Assembly (NCBI GenBank): GCA_038380795.1
Contig: CM076268.1
Span: 14,140,001-14,204,000 of the forward strand
DNA from: Pyrocephalus nanus
Taxonomy: Eukaryota > Chordata > Aves > Passeriformes > Tyrannidae
DNA: 64,000 nt
Reading direction: 5' to 3'
The position numbers and the translations under genes were made by a program. A model generated the notes under the pieces. The model had not been told where the DNA came from, ran no database searches, and saw nothing but the letters and a program-made list of their open reading frames with translations. This document shows, in pieces, positions 1 through 11,400 of the stretch (within the stretch, counting starts at the first letter, position 1; the number at the start of each line of letters is the position of its first letter).

Positions 1-3000
1 CGGCACCAGGACCCGAGATGTCCAGCTTGTTGCAACCCATTAGCCAACACAGAAGAATGACCAGGGCATCACCTTCACCCCTGTAAAGCCTCCTGGGACC
101 CCAAGTCAGCAGTCACAGGGATTGCATACACTGCTGAGCAAGCAAGGGCTGGTCAAAAATAGAGGGAGTCACCTCCTCGGCATTAAATCCAACTTGCAAC
201 AGGGGAAATCTGCGTTTTACTCCTTGATTCTTGTTTTCTTGGAGCCTTTTCACCATGTTTCCCCGCAGCAGCTGAATCCAGCTTCTCTCCAGCACCCACC
301 AGGATGCACCAGTCGCCTAGGGCTGGAGCCAGCCCAGCCACTCAGACATGGCTCACAGCTCCAGCTCCTGCCCGCCTGCAGTGAGGATAAGTGGGGCACG
401 GCACAATTTCTCATACAGCTGCTAACAACATTGGCCCCTTGCTCTTACCTAATGTTTTCATAGATAAAAAAAATTTTTAAAGGGAAGTCGATGCTGGTAG
501 GTCAGTGCTGTGAGGGAATTTTTGCTTTCTGCTTTATCGGCATCAACTTGTACCTAATGGAAATGATAATTCAACCCAAACTGTACTGGAAACAGAGCAT
601 TTCCATTTCCTCCGCCTTTTCAGCAAACAACACAACGTTGGAAGTACTCGATGCTTAGGAAACTTCCCAAAAGTGTGTCTTCTGCTGAAAACAATCTGAT
701 TCATTAGGCAGAGAAGCAGTGGCTGGAGAACTGCTTGTTTCTGATCACCCTGTCCTTGGGGAGGAGAAAAAAATTGGACCCAGCACATCTCATCCTTCAA
801 TTCTTTGGTTTTATTCAGTGATGAGAGACGGGAGGGTTAAGTCCCCAAGGCTTCTTGCTGTCCTCAGTCCCCATCTTTTTTATCAGGGTGCAGAAATGTC
901 TCCTGGGGTAGGGAGACCAGGGAGACACATCACTCTCCATTCATTTGGCTTCTCCTGCTCCTCCCTTGCTCCCTGTTCCTGGAGGTGGGACAGTAGATAA
1001 GCCAGGCCACCACTCCTACCCAAGCATCCATTTCCATCCTGGGCCTTCCCCAGCAGGTTAATATGGACATGACCTGCTTTTGGAGCTCCACTGAGTGACC
1101 TATCTCAGGATCTAGAGGAATGGAAAGGAGTCTGTGACCTCAGTAACACTGGCATCCTGACCAAGTGTTATTTTTAATGCAGTGTAAAATATGTCACTGG
1201 ATTCAGTGGTTTAAAACAACGCTAACAATAGCCTTAGGATTTGATATAGGCTGTCCAAATTCTACATTTACTGTACACACTTTACATGAAATAACATAAT
1301 TACTTTAAAGCAGCAGCAAACTAACTTTTACTCACGCAAGGGTCATGCTGCCTGGTCTGGGAGATCCCTCCATCACCACCTCTCCCCTTCATGCTGCTCC
1401 AGCTGTCCGTAAGCCCTGTCCAGCTGGATGAAGTGACCCAGAGCTCCACGATGTGGCCCTTCCCAAGTCAAGCCCAGTGCTTGGCCCCAGCTGGTGTTTC
1501 CACATGACCCCGCTCTGCCTCCTGCTTTGAGCACAGAGGATCTGGGCAGGCTCGGTGCAAACAGGGATGCTGCTCGGTGGCTGAGCATGTGACGCCCCTG
1601 TGGACCTGAGCCAACAGGAGATGCTTCCAATGGCTATTCCCTGGTGCTAGCCCAGCACTGCAAAAACATTCAGCATGGGGAAAAATCAGGCTGATCCTGC
1701 AGCTGGTGAGCTACTGGTCCAGGCAGGTCTGGGCAAAGAGCACAGTGCCTGCCAGGTGGGTAGCCTCACAGCTCCTCCTCAGCACAGAGCTGCAGGAAAA
1801 GGGAAACCCGTGAAGGGATGTCCTGCCTCAGCATCCTCTGACAAGGCCACGTCCTCAGCTGTGGGCAGGATGGACCTGCCACAAAAGCATGGGCGAGTAA
1901 ACAGCTCCAGGAAGGCAGGCGCCCAGGGAAGGGAAGGCAGGTGCTCTACCCATGACTCACGTACAGCCCAGCACTGCCCAACCCTCCACATGTCTTCTCC
2001 TCTGTGTTCCCTGCCTGCGAGCTATCAGCCCCATGGGGAAAGCTCTTCTAGTGCATTTTCCAGTGGGTTTGCTAGAGCAGGAATGACTCAAACCCTACCC
2101 AAGCCCCCAGAACGGGGGAACATCAGGATTCCCAAAGCACCAAAAGCACAGTGGGCACTTTGCAGAGCCAACATAGACAGGAGACAGTAGGACACAGTGA
2201 GCTGAGACCAGCGCCAGCTGCCTGCCTGGGCAGAGGACATGCAGAACAGGAAGAAAAGCTCCTGCTTGAACTCTTTTCACTTCAGCTCGCCTGTAAAGAG
2301 CAAAGAACTGCTGAGGACAAAGGCAAAGCAGCATCAACATCTCACTCCTACACCTGTGGCCATTGGTAGGAATCAGTGTCCCCCCATCCCAGAGAGGAGC
2401 CAACCCCAGCTGGGCAGCCAGTGCTGCTCTGTGCAAGCAGCAAAGCTCAGCAACAAGGCACAGGCTAGAAACGTAAATGATAAAAATAAATGAAGAAGCG
2501 GGGCTTGAAAGGGGCCACAGGGTTACAGCTCAGCCAGGGAGCATCCTGCTCCTCCCAGCAGCCCGGGAAGAAGAGAGGCCAGCCTTCACTAAAGGCAGCC
2601 AATGCTTCCCAGCATGCTCTGTGCCTGCTTCCTGGCTGCCTAACGAGGCTTTAAAGTGTAAATAGCGGCATTGTTTCACAGGGCTGCCTCGCTGGGGTGT
2701 GGGAGTGGTGATAGTGGCAAGAAGTACATCTTCCCAGCCCAGTCCCACTGGCATGGCTGGTGGGAGGGTGCTATCCAGGAGGCTGCTATCTGGGGCTGGG
2801 TGCAGGGCAGCGACTCAAATAATTCACGTGGTTCTACCCAGTGACAGTGCCTGGTGCCCAGGAAGTTGGCAAGGCTGGGAGGCAAACACGGAGAAGTATT
2901 CAGAGTGACTGGGACAGGCAGAGGCACATGGAGCAGTCCCCGGTCTGCTCCCACAAGCCTGCCTTCACCTCTTCTTTCTCCTCTTCTCTGGAGGAGGGGG

Positions 3001-6000
3001 AATGGAGCAAAGCCAATTGCAAACCCTGATGTTGTTATTAAACACACAGGAACCCAGGCAGCACACACAGAGGCATGACCTGAGACATTATCAGCGACAA
3101 TCTCAACTTGCAGCAAGCCCACTTTGAAAATGCAGAACTGATGCAGCTGAAGCTCCCAGGAGGCCGGGCTGTGTAGGGAAGATGAGATGCCACTTTTGGA
3201 GAAGACCACGTGCCATGGACTCAGCAGCATCCAGAGTCTGAACCCGGCCAGCACATCGCCTGGCCCTGACCCATACAGAGGTAAAACCTGCATCGCCACC
3301 TGCCCTGCTGTGTGCAGGGATTACCCTCTCACTTTTCGCAAGCTACATATCTGAGTCAGCCATGGAGCTTATCTGGACCACAAGCTGCTTCCCTGCCTGT
3401 ACCACGTGGTTGTGCAGTGTCCCAGCTCCAGGTCACATCCTGCAGTGTTGGTGCAAAAGTCCCCCATGGCAGCACACAAAGCACCTGGACCCAAGGGTGC
3501 TCCTCTCTATAAGCTGCCTCACAAACTCAGGGGGACAGCCAGAGAAGCAATAATTACTTGCAGCTAGTTATTACCAAGTCACAGTCTTGATGCAGGCTGC
3601 GAGGCAGCGCTGGCCAGGATGTGGATTTACAGGTCAAGGCTCAGAGTAGTCCCACAGCCCCAGCACTGTTGGAGTCCCGGGTCTCCCAGGAAGGCATCCT
3701 GCAGAGCTGGGTACTCAGCTGGGGCCCTGGGGGACCACACTGCCCTGCAGCACGCTAAGGATGGCAGCAGTCTCCCCTTTCCCATTTTGTCCCTCAGATG
3801 ATTCAGACACGTAGATGGGGAATTCTCCAGGAGGGAAAACGGGAGAAGAGCACGCCCTGCCAATTGCAAAACAGCCAGAAAATTGAATCACGTCCAAGGC
3901 TGCAAGCCCCAGATGCAATCCCACAGATAACCCAGTTTCAGCTCCTCTACTATCAACTTACCACGAGGCAGTCATTTCCTGCAACTCTCAGGGAAATATC
4001 CCACTGTCCCTAATTACTCCTTTCAGTTCACTGTCTCAAAGACGATCCATAATCAAACACTGCCGGTTTCAGCCTCAGGAACGCACCTTTCACATTTCTG
4101 GCCACTTTCCCTCTCACCCAGACCCCTGCACCCTGGGGCCCTGCCATCATGCAGTGACTGGGCTCTCATCCCTCAGCGTGCAGTCAGCACAGCACAGGCA
4201 CACAAATGAACAACATGGTGTGGGAGCCGTGGGGCTGGAAAAAAACCTTGTCGGCATCCCGTGAATAAAAGCCTCCAGACAAACTAGGGTTTTCATCGTG
4301 CAAGGTTTTCTAGGCTCTGCAGCAGCACAGAAAAATTCAGTCAAAGGCAACCATGCCGATGGCCTCACAGAACATCCTTGCTCCCGCCTCCTTGCCCACC
4401 ACATACACGGTGGAGCAAAGCTACGCAGCTCTACATGGGATTCTGGGCTTGCTGCTCAGCGCAACCCTCCACAGGGACAGAATCTGCCCCAGAGAGCTGG
4501 AGCCAAGAGTCACAGTGCAGGGAAGTGGCAGCAAGAGGCTGAGGTCTGCCCTATGCCGACAGAGGGGGCTCCATACTGATCCCCCAGACCCGCAAGACTG
4601 CCAAGTGCCACTGCCTCGGAGCGCAGGAGGCTGTCAGCCCCCACATGGCACATGGAGATTTGCGATCCCGGGATGCAACACTCCACCTCGCTCCCCGTCG
4701 CTGCCATCAGCGCTGAACGCTGCACGCTGGGACGCGCAGTCTCCAGAGACAGCAGCCCCGCCACCAGACAGCCGCCTTGCTCCATGTTGCCTCCTAGGTG
4801 GAGCCCCACAGCCCTGGCAGCCGGCCAGGCGCCCGCTCCGGAGGGGGTAAAAAAGCTGGATAACTCCTGCCGTGAGGATCCAGCTGGCCATGCTGGGGTG
4901 GCTTGAGCCTGGGGGCAAACCATGATGCAGTGGCTGCCCCAAAGCCTGTATCACTCACAGATGCCCAGAGAGGGAAGGCACAGTGAGAGTACGGTGGGAA
5001 CCTGCCCAGTGCAGCTCACAAAGCACCTCCATTGCCTCTTCAAGCTGCCAGGGCAAGCCTGCCCCCCTGCTGAGGCTGAACTTCTCTCTCCTCAGGAATG
5101 ATGTGGGAGCGGCTGAGTGAGGGACAGGTCAGCTGCTGGCAGCGCTGGGGACAGAGCAAATGCTGTGGTTGCTGGACTTGCACCGCACCACTGCACTGGC
5201 AGCACATGCTGCCACTGGTGTCAGGGCTTTGGACAACCAGTGCAGGATGGGACCAAAACCCCAGGGAGCAAAAGGACAGGGTCTGGTCAAGCACACCTTC
5301 TTGCTGCTCCTGAGGCACGAGCAACCCAGTCCCAGCACCGCAGCTCTGTAGAAACCATCTTTACCATCGCAGCACAGCCCCGGGGAAACCCTCTCACCCA
5401 AGCAACCCTGGTTACAACACCCGAAACAACAACAACCCACGGGGCAGCAAACCTCATCGCAGCTAGCATCACAACCCACAAACACACGCACACGGAGCAA
5501 ACAACAGCAGGAGCATTCTGTACTCGGGTCACTCAGAAGACAGGAGGTTCCCAAGAGAAAGGACCAGGAGAAGTGCTGTCCTGCTCCGCCACCACACAGG
5601 ACCTGGAGTTCGTATTGTTTATGCAGACCTCAAGCTCACACCACTGCAAAGCTGCAAGCATGCAGAAGACAGGCACACTGAGAGAGACCACAAGGGTTGC
5701 TGCCACCCTGACAGCCATGGGACAGGGAAGGAGCCCTGGGCCCAGCTGGTCCACATCACCCTCTGTTCCAGCATACCGATGGACTGGGCAAGCTCGAGGA
5801 CGCCAGGTATCACTGCTCTTTGAAAAGAAGCTGAAAGAGACTCCAGGTTCCCAGCCCAGAGCACCTTTGCTCCAAGTGAACTTCTGGGGCTTTTCACTGT
5901 CTTTTTTCTATTTCACATGGATTGTGACCTGCTGCTGGTGAGGGGAAAAGTCTCCATCAAAAGACACCAAAACCTTTGTATCACCAAACTTTCAAGCACC

Positions 6001-7470
6001 AGCCTGTCCCACTTAGATCACAATTTTTTCTCTCTGAAGTAACAAAACCTGCATGTTGTTCTGCTCAGCGCTTCTCTCCTCAGTCTTTAAGGGTTGCTCA
6101 GATCACAGACCTGGGATTTCTACAAAATCAGGAGCAGAAAGATCACGTTCAGTTCTACTTCAGTGAAAACTACAATTCCCCCACAACGAGAACACTCCAA
6201 AACCTGAGGCTTTAAAAAGGAACATGGACACTGACGTTTACCCATACTTAAAACAGAAACAGTAGGAGCAGATACCTGACAAGCACTGGAGGAGTCACTG
6301 CAAAACTGCTTGGACAAGGTGCTATTGAAAGCAGGCAGAGAACAACTGGGAAGACCCTGGGAAGGGGTGTTTGCTCCCACACCTGTCTGGCCCACTGGGA
6401 ACTCTCAAGCAGGCTCAGACTCTGCTGGTGAGAAGGAAGCAGGTGAGGGTTTGCAGCGCGGGATGGGTGCATGCTCCATGCCCCAAAAAGTGACTCCCTA
6501 TGGGACCCCCCCCCTTGGAGCTTTTTGCTCACACCTCACCCCAGGATGGGCTGACACCTCTGGTTTGGGCTCCTGCTACAGCACTGGCTTAGGTAGAGGC
6601 AGGTTCCTGCCATGGTGCCTGGCCTCTGCCAGCCAGGGCTGCAGTGAGGTGATCGGGGGCTGCCCAAGCCGAGGGAACCCCAATAGTGCCACCCCTGGGT
6701 GCTTATTGCCTATCCCAGGTGGGCTGGCAGAGACCATTGGACGTCAGCATCCAGGCAGACACCCGAGATCAGGGTAGCCTACCACAGCAACTCTGCTGAG
6801 GGGGCTCCAGGAAAACACCCTCCCGTTGAAGACACCCCTCCACAGCTCTGGCATGCATGCCGATTCCCAAGCTGGAGCTGCTGAGTTTTCCCCATTCCCA
6901 AAGATGCTGCTCCCACCCCTAGCCTGGCCCCTGGCCTCCGGCTCTGGCTGCCCTGGGCTGAGCCAATGCTTTGTCTGCCAGGGAGGATGAGCCCCCTGTG
7001 CCCATGGCCCCCTGAGCCTGGCCCCCGCGGGAGGGCAGCTCCTGTAAGAAGATGTGTGGCCCACAGGCATTTGCACCCCTTGGACCTTTTATTCCCTTTG
7101 AGGCACCCATGGGAGGTTGGCGGGACCCTCTGAGCTGCGAGCAAGGATGAAGTTGCAGCAGGCAGCGAGGTGAGGTGGGTGAGCAGCATACCTGCAGCCC
7201 CCATGACAGCCCACGCAGGGGGACGCGGGAGGACGCGGGGCAGCTGTCAAGGGGCTAGGGCAGGGGAAGGAGCCGAGGGAAGAACAAAGGGAGCTGCGGG
7301 CTGGGATGGAGCAGGGCACGGCGGGGCATGGGGGCTGCCGGCAGCATCCCACCGGGCTGGGGGGTGCCGCTCCTTAAGACAAGACCTAGTGGATGGAGAG
7401 GGGAGCCGGGCGGGGAGGGCACAGGCAGGCAGGGGGGGCACAGGCAGGGGAGTTGGTGGGGAGGGAACGA
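1..7470. other. LDB1 intron or flank, no gene seen
   Basis: I see no exon that I can support. I looked on the minus strand for the conserved LDB1 exons that should follow the first exon at 17.7 kb (the MLDRDVGPTPMYPP start, the WTEECDNLWWDAF block, the FFEDDAMLTITF block) and found none, so they should lie left of base 1. The sequence is moderately GC-rich with many short chance open frames on both strands. The most likely status is intronic LDB1 sequence of the long isoform. Confidence 0.5.
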
Positions 7471-7473
7471 GCT

Positions 7474-7490
7474 GGGGGGGGGGGGGGGGG
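7474..7490. repeat. Poly-G run (17 G)
   Basis: Uninterrupted run of 17 G at the edge of the CpG island. It could form a G-quadruplex, and its length is likely to vary or to be misread in assembly. Confidence 0.9.
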
Positions 7491-7539
7491 CAAGGATGCA
7501 CAGAGCAGCTGGGGAGGGGTGAGAGACCGGGGAGCTGAG

Positions 7540-8180
7540 TAAGGATGGAGAAGGGAGCCGGCGAGGGATAGGGAAACGGGAGACGGGGAGAGCCGGGCGG
7601 GGGGAGCAGAGGGCGGGCAAGGGGCTGCCGTGGGGACCCCGGGCCGTACGGGGGCCGGGCGGAGAGCGGCGGCGCGGTGCGGCCGCGCACAACTTCGCAG
7701 GCGCGGGGGCGGCGCGGGCGGGACCCCGGCCCTCACCTCCGCCGCCCGAGCGGGGCCGCCACCCGAGGGGGGGGGCACCGGGAAACTTCCGCGGGGGGGA
7801 AGGGGGGCGCGGGGGGGCGGGGTGACTCACGGCGCGGCGGCGGGCGGGGGTCCGGCGGCGGCGCGGCGGCGGCGGGCGGGCGGCGCGGGGCCGCCGCGGG
7901 GCGGGGCGGGCGGGGCGCGGGGCGGGGCGGGGGCGCTTCCTTTGTCTGCGCCGCGGCCGGGACCACAATGGCTGCGGCGGCGGCGGGGCCCGCTCCCCCC
8001 GCGCCGCGCCGCCCCGGGGCCCAAGGGCCGGGGGTGGCGCCCGAAAAGGGGTCCTCGAAGACCTGCACCACCCCCCCCCCCGCCCAGCGCCGGTACTGGC
8101 GGTCCCCGGAACGGGGGGATGCGGGAGCCGCGTCCCGCTGAGGAGCTCGGTACCAGCCGGGGCAAGGATTCCTTCCCCAC
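7540..8180 (-). promoter_or_regulatory. CpG island, probable second LDB1 promoter
   Basis: A dense GC/CpG block with long GGC and GGGCGG runs, unlike the sequence on either side. On the minus strand it carries two good splice-donor sequences: GAG|GTGAGG with GT at 7736-7735, and GCC|GTGAGT with GT at 7830-7829. That fits a non-coding first exon read leftwards. LDB1 is known to make a shorter protein starting at MLDRDVG from a separate first exon, so an internal promoter is the simplest reading. An ATG on the plus strand at 7969 opens a 57-codon GC-driven frame rich in Ala/Pro that I do not recognise. Orientation and gene assignment are inferred from the donors and the neighbourhood, not from coding sequence. 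Confidence 0.5.
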
Positions 8181-8325
8181 GGCGAAAGTTTCAATAAAAA
8201 AACAGACCTCCTCCTTAGCTTAGTTTGGGGGTGTCTGAAGTTTCTCGGGATTTTCTTTCTTTCCGAAACTTGTTTTCCTTTCCCCTAGTTTAGGGAGAGA
8301 AAAAATACGACCGGTTCATTCTGGA

Positions 8326-8340
8326 GGGGGGGGGGGGGGG
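8326..8340. repeat. Poly-G run (15 G)
   Basis: Uninterrupted 15-G homopolymer just outside the CpG island. No function is implied; length polymorphism is likely. Confidence 0.85.
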
Positions 8341-8430
8341 ATGAAAAGTAAAATGTGCCGGTTTGCAGTTGCCTTCAGACCCAGCGGATGTCCTTTCCTT
8401 GACAAAACTCCAAGCTCTTCCAATTAGGAA

Positions 8431-8491
8431 TTTTTACAAAAATTTCCATTTTTGTAAAAAATTTTCATAATGAAAATCTCCATTATGAAAA
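8431..8491. repeat. Two adjacent perfect inverted repeats
   Basis: First hairpin: 13-nt arms (8431-8443 and 8448-8460) perfectly complementary around a 4-nt TTCC loop. Second hairpin starts one base later: 11-nt arms (8462-8472 and 8481-8491) around an 8-nt loop. Both are AT-rich islands in GC-rich surroundings. They may be the remains of a short palindromic element or a cruciform-prone site. No terminal target duplication was identified. Confidence 0.85.
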
Positions 8492-8499
8492 ATCCCATT

Positions 8500-11400
8500 T
8501 TTCCCATTCCCTTCCTGCCTCACATCTGCCCCTTGCAGCTCCTGCCCTGGCAAGTCATACTGCCACAGACCTCTGCTGCCAGACCAGCTGGCAAGCCCAT
8601 GGGCAGCAGGGACATGAACTGGGACCCTCGAGCCCAGCTCGTGTCCCTCAAAGCCCCAAGAGCCCCCAGCTCCGGGTGGTAGAGCAGGCTCAGCGCACAC
8701 ACACGCACATGCTGGTGCATCTCACCCTGCACACGTGGGCTGGTGTGCACCCCGATGGGCTGGCATGCACTTGCACGTCTTCCCAAATGCCTCCCGGCAG
8801 GGCCCTGGCCAGGTGTGCACCCACGCCTGGGGCACACACACCTTCCCACACCCCCTTGCTTGCAGGGCCAGGCCCACACCTCATCCCCTCCCCAACAGCA
8901 GCCTTGGGGTAATGCAGGCACAACCGGTCAGGTCCTGCCAAGCACGTTTGCCCCTTTGACAGAGCAGACATGGCGGGTGCAAAACCTCAGCCACAAAGTT
9001 TTGGGGGTGTCCTCTGGTCTGTGCTTGTGTACCCCCAGAGCCCTGCACCTAAGGACTGGGGGAGCCCCCTGCCCCTGCTGGCTGGGACCAGCACCAAAGA
9101 CAGACAGGCAACATCCCCCAATTCCTGACTCCCATCCCCCCTCAGCCAACTGAGGATCCATACCCATGCTGGTGCCCATCTTACCATAATGATTTCCCCT
9201 CGCAGGCTACCCTGCAGTGAGCACCACTTTCCATGGGCACATAGCTAAATAGAGGAAAAGTCAATGTAAACCCCAGACAAACAGAGAGAAAAACTCACTG
9301 TAAACCCAAAAACCTCTGTGACACCCTAATCTGCTAAAGGTACGTGCAGCTGGAGGTGCCCATGCTGTTGGTGCCTCAAGAACTGGGCATGGGGATGCTG
9401 TGAGTGCCCAAGCATGCTGCCGCTCCACTGCCCATCCCGTCAGCCCAAATCCGTGTGGCACCAGGTGAAACAGGGCTGCAGCACGCTGACCCCACCATCC
9501 TTAGGCCAAAAAATTGCTCTGGCTGCAATGCCGGTGACAGCTCCAGGATGGCACACCCCTCCTGGCCAAGACAGGTCAGTAAATACAGTCTGCCTGCACC
9601 CGTTCCCGCTCAAGGATGCACGAGGCACAGCCAGCCACTAGCACTCACCACCACACCACTACTGCAAAATACTGCAAACAGTGAAAAAACAGGCATTTTG
9701 TCCCTGTACTGGAGACTCCTGGCACCAGTTCCATTGCCAGGGGGATCAGAGAGGAGCCCCCACTGCCCAGCCCGGTGCATCCACAGCAAACATGCCCTGA
9801 GCAATTTATCCTGGGGCTCAGCAGCCCTTCGGGACTGCTCACGTGTCCCTGCTCGGCTCTGACGACAGCGCTGGACTGGTCCACGTGGCTGCAGCAGCCC
9901 CAGCTGTTTATGGTTATAGCCGAGTTAATAATTAAATAGATGCTGGATGGAGAGCAGAAGGGCTGGGATGCAGCTGGGAAGCGTGTGTGGCAGTGACTGT
10001 GTGGGGGGAGCCCCTTGCTCACGATGTGCTCACGCCCGCAGTGCGGGGGGAGCAGAGGGCGACACAGGTTTTTGTAATAGGGCTCTGCTTCCCCCAGATC
10101 CCAGCTTCCACTCTTCCCTTAGAAAGGGCCCCATGCCTGCCTGGTCTCCCCAAAGTCCAGCCCTGATCCAACACCTGGTGCAGGTCTCAGGCAGGAAACC
10201 AGCAGCAGCTCAGGAGTAGGAGTGAGTACAGGGATACATCCCAGACAGGCAGATGGGAAGAGCCCAGTAGGGACTACAGTAGCCAAAGGATGCCCAGGTC
10301 TCTCTGATCCCTGTGGTTGCAGCTTGGCGTGCCTGCAGAGCGTGCATGAGGGATCCCAGGCAAGCAGGGCAAGAGGCAGGGCACGCTCACACCAACACCT
10401 GGCCGGGGCCCCGGCAGGCGCAGGCGTAGAAGAGGGACACGGACGCGCGCTTACATAAAAAATAATAATAAAAATCTGCTAGCTCTGCAAAGAGCACAGC
10501 CCGCACTGGGGGACGGACTGGCCTGGCACTTCCAAACCTCACGGACTTGCCCAAATAGCAGCCAGACCTGGGCGCTGTCGCATGCACGCAGATGCAGCCT
10601 GCAGCAGTGCAGCACGGCACACACCTCAGAGCCCCCTTTCAGGAACACAACAGTCATCCCCCCAAATCCTATCACCTTTCAAACAGAAATTTGCATTGCT
10701 TCCCTGTTTCTCAAGAAGAGGCTTCTCTCCCCCCCTAAAGCTAAGCATGCCCAGATCAAGGGGGAGTTCTGGGGCAGAAGGGGCCCCCTTTTTTGGCTAG
10801 AGAAGGCACAGCTCCGTCTCTCCAGAGACGACTTTGGGGGAGGCTGGAAACGACACAGTGAGTCATGTCGGGCAGGCAGCAGATTCTGGGGACTCCTGGG
10901 ATTAACCCTTAAAAACCAGAACCACTTCCAGATACCCAGATGCAGGAGGAAAGCCCAGGGGCTGGGTGGAAAGTTGGCTGCCAGGGCAGGGTAGGAAGTT
11001 ACAAGGTCACATCTTGAGCATCCCACAGGGGATGAGGAAGATAACCTGAGTATGTAAGCCCTGGACAAGCAGCAACCGAGTGCTTGCATCACTGCCCAGC
11101 CCCTCCAGAACAAGAAGAGAAAGATTACAGCGGGGTGTAGGACCCAAAAGCACATGGCATCCAAAGCATATGGGATGTCCACCCAGGTTGGCCACATCAC
11201 CACTGGGCTGGCTGCAGGCTCCAAGGGGAAGGTGCAGTAAGCTTTGGCAGGTCCTTCTAGCAAGAGGTTTCCCCATGGCACCAGCACCAGAGAAACGCAA
11301 CACAGTGTTTCTATGATGTCCCTGAGACATCGCAACATATGTCCTGCGAGAGCTCAGCCCCAGCACAGCTGCCCGCAGCAGTGAGCCCCAGCCCCTCTGG

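Noticed and set aside
7255..8223. Long Pro/Arg- and Gly-rich open frames on both strands at the 7.5-8.2 kb island
   Set aside because: They overlap in several frames on both strands, have only CpG-driven composition and no recognisable domain. They result from the lack of AT-rich stop codons.
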